Assembly (NCBI GenBank): GCA_031285485.1
Contig: JAITWC010000184.1
Location: forward strand, 1 to 10,542
From: Alistipes sp.
GTDB lineage: Bacteria > Bacteroidota > Bacteroidia > Bacteroidales > Rikenellaceae
Direction: 5' to 3'
DNA: 10,542 nt
Part shown: one piece after another, positions 6,764 to 10,542 of the stretch
Layout: every line of letters begins with the position of its first letter
Numbering within the stretch: the first letter of the stretch is position 1
Notes under the pieces: generated by a model
What the model saw: the letters and a program-made list of their open reading frames with translations, nothing else
Databases searched by the model: none
What the model was told of the DNA's origin: nothing
Program-made: the position numbers and the translations under genes

Positions 6764-7454
6764 TATATTCTAAAATTGCATTCAGTCCCCGCAAAACGAG
6801 TTCTGGAACCGCAAATGTCGGAATTTTTACCCGTCCCGCAAAATAATCGGCGTCGCCGCCCGTAAAAATAACACCCGCGCCGGGAAATTTCTCCCCCGCC
6901 GCGGCTATGTAACGTTCCACTTCGGCCACAATGCCTGTCGCCACTCCGTTCTCGATGGCAGTCCGCGTGTCCCGCCCCGGAAACTCCACCTCCCGCGGCA
7001 ACCCGCAAAGCGGCAGCGCCTCGGTAAACTCATGCAAAGCCCGAAACCGGATACCTGCCCCCGGAGAGATACTCCCCCCCAGAAACTCCCCGACCGCGGT
7101 AACGACATCATAGGTAATAGCTGTCCCGAAGTCTACCACAAGCATGGTTCGATTGGAAAAAAGCGCATGCGCCCCCACTGCCCCGGCAAGCCTGTCTGCC
7201 CCAAGAGTGGCCGGAGTGGCATAAAGATTTTTTACAGGAACGGGAGTAGTATAATCGAATTTGATAAAGAACCCCGCCCGACGCCGAATCTCCGCCTCGA
7301 TCTCCGCCGAAACTGCCTCCCGAGTCGAAACAACGATCGCCCTGTCATAACTTTCAACTTTCCACTCTCCACTTTCAACCGTGCGAACAAGCCGCCCGCC
7401 ATCCCAGAGAGCCGCCTTAACTGCGCTGTTGCCTATGTCAACCGTTAAATTCAA
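6750..7454 (-). CDS. coaX: Type III pantothenate kinase, TTG start
   Basis: A 234-residue enzyme that phosphorylates pantothenate with ATP, the first step of coenzyme A synthesis in the cytoplasm. Type III kinases belong to the ASKHA fold and are generally not inhibited by CoA. Visible motifs: DIGNSAVK (6-13, phosphate loop), GADRLAGAVGA (85-95), VVDFGTAITYD (106-116, with the catalytic-type aspartate), GGSISPGAGIR (126-136), ENGVATG (168-174), FTGGDA (197-202) and PELVLRGLNAIL (217-228). All key regions are intact. Length is slightly below the usual 240-260. Residues 26-35 (VESGEWKVES) are encoded by a heptanucleotide repeat and replace or shorten a normally variable stretch before the 'AIVVST' strand. 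The start is TTG at 7454: an in-frame TGA at 7461-7463 leaves no upstream ATG, and MNLTVDIGN is the expected N-terminus. It overlaps mfd by 17 bases and the barrel gene by 14. Confidence 0.95.
   Translation of the reverse strand: MNLTVDIGNSAVKAALWDGGRLVRTVESGEWKVESYDRAIVVSTREAVSAEIEAEIRRRAGFFIKFDYTTPVPVKNLYATPATLGADRLAGAVGAHALFSNRTMLVVDFGTAITYDVVTAVGEFLGGSISPGAGIRFRALHEFTEALPLCGLPREVEFPGRDTRTAIENGVATGIVAEVERYIAAAGEKFPGAGVIFTGGDADYFAGRVKIPTFAVPELVLRGLNAILEYNANL
7351..7380 (-). repeat. Four-unit heptanucleotide repeat inside coaX
   Basis: Reading the minus strand from 7379, four 7-base units follow one another: GTTGAAA, GTGGAGA, GTGGAAA, GTTGAAA, all fitting GTKGARA. A diverged fifth unit GTTATGA follows. 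They encode residues 26-35 of CoaX (VESGEWKVES). Since 7 is not a multiple of 3, gain or loss of one unit would shift the reading frame. Confidence 0.85.
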
Positions 7455-10400
7455 ACCGTTTCAGAGTTTCGATGGCATCGGTAATGTCTTTCACATTACG
7501 AACAGTCAAAGCGAGTTTATTATTGTTCTGGCGTAGCACAAATTTATCTTTTTTCCGCGCCACGACGGCAAGAATCCGGCTGAAAACTTCGCTCTGGAAG
7601 TATGCCGACCCACCGTCGGCGGGGAACGACAGTATAGTCAGGCCGTTCTTGATCTTCACCCTTTCAAACCCGAGACCGATCGCAAGCCACCTGAGCCTCA
7701 CCACGTTCATCAGCGTTTCGGTCTCTGGTGGTACCGGCCCGAACCGATCGGTCAATTCAGCGGCGAACCGCTGCATCGACTCTTCGTCGCCCATATTGTC
7801 GATCGCACGATAAAATTTCAATTTCTCCACGCTAGACCCCACATAATCGTCCGGTATCCCCGCCTCGCTGTCGATCTCGATATGAGTATCCTCAATATAT
7901 TTAACCGCCGGAGCAAGTTCATCAGCGCTTGGCGCAAGTTTACCAACTTGCGCCCCGACATATCCTCCGACAAGTTTCTCGGTACCGACAACACCCTCGG
8001 CCCGAAGTTCCGCCACCGCCTCATCGAGAATCTTCCGGTAAGTCTCAAACCCGATATCGGCAATAAACCCACTCTGCTCGGCACCGAAAAGGTTCCCGGC
8101 TCCCCGAATATTGAGGTCCTGCATGGCAATATTAAACCCGGCCCCCAGATCGGAAAACTCCCCAATGGCACGCAACCTACGCCTCGCCTCCTCGGTAAGC
8201 AACTCGTCGGGTGGAGAAAGCAGATAGCAGTAACCCTTCCTGTTCGATCGCCCCACCCGACCGCGCAACTGATGCAGATCGCTCAGCCCGAAGTTCTGCG
8301 CGCCGTCGATGATTATTGTATTTGCATTCGGAATATCGATCCCGTTCTCGATGATCGATGTGGCCACCAGCACGTCGAACTCGCCGTAGATAAAATCCAT
8401 GATCAGCCGCTCCACCTCTTTGGCCTCCATTTGTCCGTGCAGCACCGCCACCCGTGCCTTGGGCACTAGCCGCTCCACCATCGCGGTAAACTGCCCGATG
8501 TCATGCACCTTGTTGTGTACCATGTACACCTGCCCTCCGCGCGCCAACTCGGCCTCGATCACCTCTTTCACTAGTTCCTCGTTGAAAGTGTGGCTTTCGG
8601 TGACGATGGGCTGACGGTTGGGCGGCGGGGTGTTTATTATGCTCATGTCGCGCGAACCCATCAGCGAGAATTGCAGCGTGCGCGGAATCGGTGTCGCGGT
8701 GAGCGTAAGCGTATCGACACTCGTGCTCAGGGCTCGCAACTTCTCCTTGCTCGACACGCCGAACTTCTGCTCTTCGTCGATTATCAGTAGCCCGAGGTCG
8801 CGAAACTTCACATCCTTGCCGAGGATTTTGTGCGTCCCTATCAGTATGTCCACCGCGCCCGAGGCGACGGCGGCAAGTATTTCGCGCGTCTCGGCGGCAG
8901 ATTTACTCCTGTTCAGGAACTCAATACGCACCGGAAAACCTCTCAGCCGCTCGCTGAAAGTTCGATAGTGTTGCAACGAAAGAATCGTAGTCGGAACCAG
9001 CACTGTCACCTGTTTCGAGTCGCCCACCGCTTTGAACGCGGCACGAATCGCAACTTCAGTCTTGCCGAAACCCACGTCGCCGCACACCAAACGATCCATC
9101 GGCTCGGGCGACTCCATGTCGCGCTTTATAAGCTCCGTTGCCGTCTGCTGGTCGGGCGTATCTTCATATTGAAAGCTCGCCTCCAACTCGGTTTGCAGAT
9201 AGGTATCGGGAGAGAATGCAAACCCGCCGTCGGCTTTCCGTTTCGCATACAGAGCGATCAATTCGCGGGCTATATTCTTGACGGCATTTTTCGTTGCCGC
9301 CTTCATTCGTTGCCATGCGCCGCTACCTAACTTGTACACCTTCGGCGGCTCGACCACATCGCCACTCTTGTAGCGCGCTATGCGGTGAAGGTTCTGCACA
9401 TTCACGAGCAGCACATCGCCATCCTTGTAGACAAGTTTTATCGCGTCGATCTCGCGGCCATTCTCGATTGTCTTCACCAAGCCCCCGAAACGCCCCACCC
9501 CATGATCTATATGCACGACAAAATCGCCGCTCTTCAGCTCGTTGAGCTCGGCGACGGAGAGTGCTTCGTCGCGATTAATCTCGCCGCGAATCTTGTAGCG
9601 ATGGTAACGGTCGAATATTTGGTGGTCGGTGTAGAGACATAGGCGCAGGTCGTGGTCGATGAAGCCTTCATGCAGGGTCAGCGGCAATGACTTTAATGGC
9701 ACATTACCGCCCTGTGTATCGCTGCGGCCGTTGCCGCCAAAAATATTCGCAAGCCGCTCCACCTGAACCTTATTTTCCGATAGCACGTATGTCTCATACC
9801 CTTCGGCGGTGGTACGCACTATGTCGGCGGCCAACAGCTCAAATTGCTTGTTGAACTCAGGCTGGGGCGCGGTGTGAAACTCGACGATGGTATCAGTCGG
9901 TCGGCGGTCATCCCCCGAGCGAACTATCATTCCGGCGGCGGCGGTGTCGGCAACAAATTCCTTCGCGCTCGTCACCATGTCGCCTATCTCGGAGGGCTCG
10001 TCCAACTCGCCGAGAACTTTTTTCCGCAGTGCGTCCAACTTGCCGAGCGTGAAACTCAGATCATCCATCCACCAAGTCGCCTCCGTGGCGAAGGCTGCAA
10101 ACGAACTCACCTCTTGCCGTCCCGTCTTCAGATTGGGCAACACCTCCATCCTCTCGACCTTCTCAGCCGAAAGTTGCGACGAAATCTCAAAAATACGGAT
10201 AGAATCTATCTCATCGCCGAAGAAATCGACGCGATAAGGACGCGGCGCGGAGTAGGAAAATATATCGAAAATCCCGCCGCGAATCGAGTACGGCCCGGGT
10301 TCGAAGACAAAATCGACCCTCACGAAGCCCCAATCCATGAGAATATCCTCGATGGTCGACATCGAGGTCGTCTCGCCCACCTTCAGCGCGAGCGTCTTTT

Positions 10401-10542
10401 CGACCATCTCGGTGCGCGACACCACCTTTTCGGCCAACGCCTCGGGGTAGGTGCAAATCGCGAGGAACGCCGGAACGTCGGCGGCGGATATACCTCCCGC
10501 CTCGAAACTCCGAACGGCATTGAGCACCGCCGTGCGCTGAAC
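7438..10542 (-). CDS. mfd: Transcription-repair coupling factor Mfd, N-terminus off window
   Basis: A partial 1034-codon gene, open to the window edge. Mfd recognises RNA polymerase stalled at DNA damage, pushes it off using ATP and recruits UvrA. Numbering from the first visible codon: the UvrB-like N-terminal module runs to about 320 (EPGPYSIRGGIFDIFSY, 81-97); the CarD-like polymerase-interacting domain is at about 337-400 (GDFVVHIDHGVGRF); the helicase core has Walker A GDVGFGKT (488-495), DEEQ (589-592), TATPIPRT (615-622), ATSIIENGIDIP (727-738) and QLRGRVGR (758-765); the translocation (TRG) region follows; and the C-terminal UvrA-masking D7 domain lies at about 880-1034. Full-length relatives have about 1120-1150 residues, so roughly 100 are missing. 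The GTG at 10527 is internal, because the frame continues upstream as VQRTA. The linker at about 853-881 is repeat-laced and contains a perfect inverted repeat. The stop overlaps the coaX start. Confidence 0.97.
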   Translation of the reverse strand, partial: VQRTAVLNAVRSFEAGGISAADVPAFLAICTYPEALAEKVVSRTEMVEKTLALKVGETTSMSTIEDILMDWGFVRVDFVFEPGPYSIRGGIFDIFSYSAPRPYRVDFFGDEIDSIRIFEISSQLSAEKVERMEVLPNLKTGRQEVSSFAAFATEATWWMDDLSFTLGKLDALRKKVLGELDEPSEIGDMVTSAKEFVADTAAAGMIVRSGDDRRPTDTIVEFHTAPQPEFNKQFELLAADIVRTTAEGYETYVLSENKVQVERLANIFGGNGRSDTQGGNVPLKSLPLTLHEGFIDHDLRLCLYTDHQIFDRYHRYKIRGEINRDEALSVAELNELKSGDFVVHIDHGVGRFGGLVKTIENGREIDAIKLVYKDGDVLLVNVQNLHRIARYKSGDVVEPPKVYKLGSGAWQRMKAATKNAVKNIARELIALYAKRKADGGFAFSPDTYLQTELEASFQYEDTPDQQTATELIKRDMESPEPMDRLVCGDVGFGKTEVAIRAAFKAVGDSKQVTVLVPTTILSLQHYRTFSERLRGFPVRIEFLNRSKSAAETREILAAVASGAVDILIGTHKILGKDVKFRDLGLLIIDEEQKFGVSSKEKLRALSTSVDTLTLTATPIPRTLQFSLMGSRDMSIINTPPPNRQPIVTESHTFNEELVKEVIEAELARGGQVYMVHNKVHDIGQFTAMVERLVPKARVAVLHGQMEAKEVERLIMDFIYGEFDVLVATSIIENGIDIPNANTIIIDGAQNFGLSDLHQLRGRVGRSNRKGYCYLLSPPDELLTEEARRRLRAIGEFSDLGAGFNIAMQDLNIRGAGNLFGAEQSGFIADIGFETYRKILDEAVAELRAEGVVGTEKLVGGYVGAQVGKLAPSADELAPAVKYIEDTHIEIDSEAGIPDDYVGSSVEKLKFYRAIDNMGDEESMQRFAAELTDRFGPVPPETETLMNVVRLRWLAIGLGFERVKIKNGLTILSFPADGGSAYFQSEVFSRILAVVARKKDKFVLRQNNNKLALTVRNVKDITDAIETLKRFEFNG
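7931..7954. repeat. Perfect 10-bp inverted repeat with 4-base loop inside mfd
   Basis: GGCGCAAGTT (7931-7940), loop TACC, AACTTGCGCC (7945-7954). Both arms match at all ten positions. It is read in frame as part of Mfd residues about 863-871 (GAQVGKLAP, numbered from the window edge). Related GCAAGTT or ACAAGTT copies lie on each side (7913-7919 and about 7970-7976), so about 70 bases here are repeat-laced. Confidence 0.9.

Noticed and set aside
6764..6830. Possible promoter for the barrel gene (GACATTTG and TCGTTTTG on the minus strand)
   Set aside because: Each has a mismatch in the -7 box and no upstream -33 box, and both lie within conserved coaX coding sequence.
10347..10367. Inverted repeat CCTCGATG / CATCGAGG with a 5-base loop in mfd
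   Set aside because: It encodes the conserved-looking TSMSTIED region without apparent insertion, and an 8-bp arm is plausible by chance in codon-biased DNA.
10525..10527. GTG as the start of mfd
   Set aside because: The frame stays open upstream to the window edge and the protein lacks about 100 N-terminal residues of the family, so this is an internal valine codon.
1..10542. CRISPR array, tRNA/rRNA, insertion sequence, toxin-antitoxin or defence system
   Set aside because: No supporting repeats, structural RNA motifs, transposase or defence-type domains were seen; nearly all sequence is taken up by seven recognisable genes.

Overview
The window is a block of seven co-oriented protein genes, all on the minus strand, so transcription runs from high to low coordinates. 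The organism is very probably a Bacteroidales bacterium, perhaps Alistipes/Rikenellaceae-like. Three things point that way: the gene order coaX, outer-membrane protein, TPR protein, lptC, CNNM/CBS protein, PpiD-like isomerase is, from memory, a familiar Bacteroidetes arrangement; starts lack good Shine-Dalgarno sites; and the only promoter-like boxes fit the Bacteroidetes pattern TAnnTTTG. Coding DNA is GC-rich while the two small intergenic gaps are AT-rich. The genus is an inference.

Layout in transcription order: mfd (transcription-repair coupling factor, N-terminus cut off by the window edge, 10542-7438) overlaps coaX (type III pantothenate kinase, 7454-6750), which overlaps an outer-membrane beta-barrel protein (6763-5411). 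A 43-base gap with the best promoter candidate precedes a secreted TPR-like protein (5367-4042). Ten bases later comes lptC (4031-3387), which overlaps by ATGA a membrane protein with CNNM, CBS and CorC/HlyC domains (3390-2161). A 96-base gap holding a promoter-like box, a 14-bp palindrome and a dispersed-repeat-like palindrome separates this from a membrane-anchored parvulin-type isomerase (2064-10).

How the genes fit together: five consecutive genes concern the cell envelope (barrel protein, periplasmic TPR protein, LPS transport, membrane ion/CBS protein, periplasmic folding factor). coaX and mfd are housekeeping genes at the head of the same block. The tight overlaps suggest cotranscription with translational coupling, with an internal promoter before the TPR gene.

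I found no mobile element, defence system, CRISPR array, RNA gene or obvious new multi-gene system. The most unusual features are two small repeats lying in frame inside essential-type genes: a perfect 10-bp inverted repeat in a linker of mfd, and a four-unit heptanucleotide repeat in coaX. A third repeat-like palindrome lies in the gap before the isomerase gene. Apart from the two gaps described, no stretch longer than 100 bases is without a gene.
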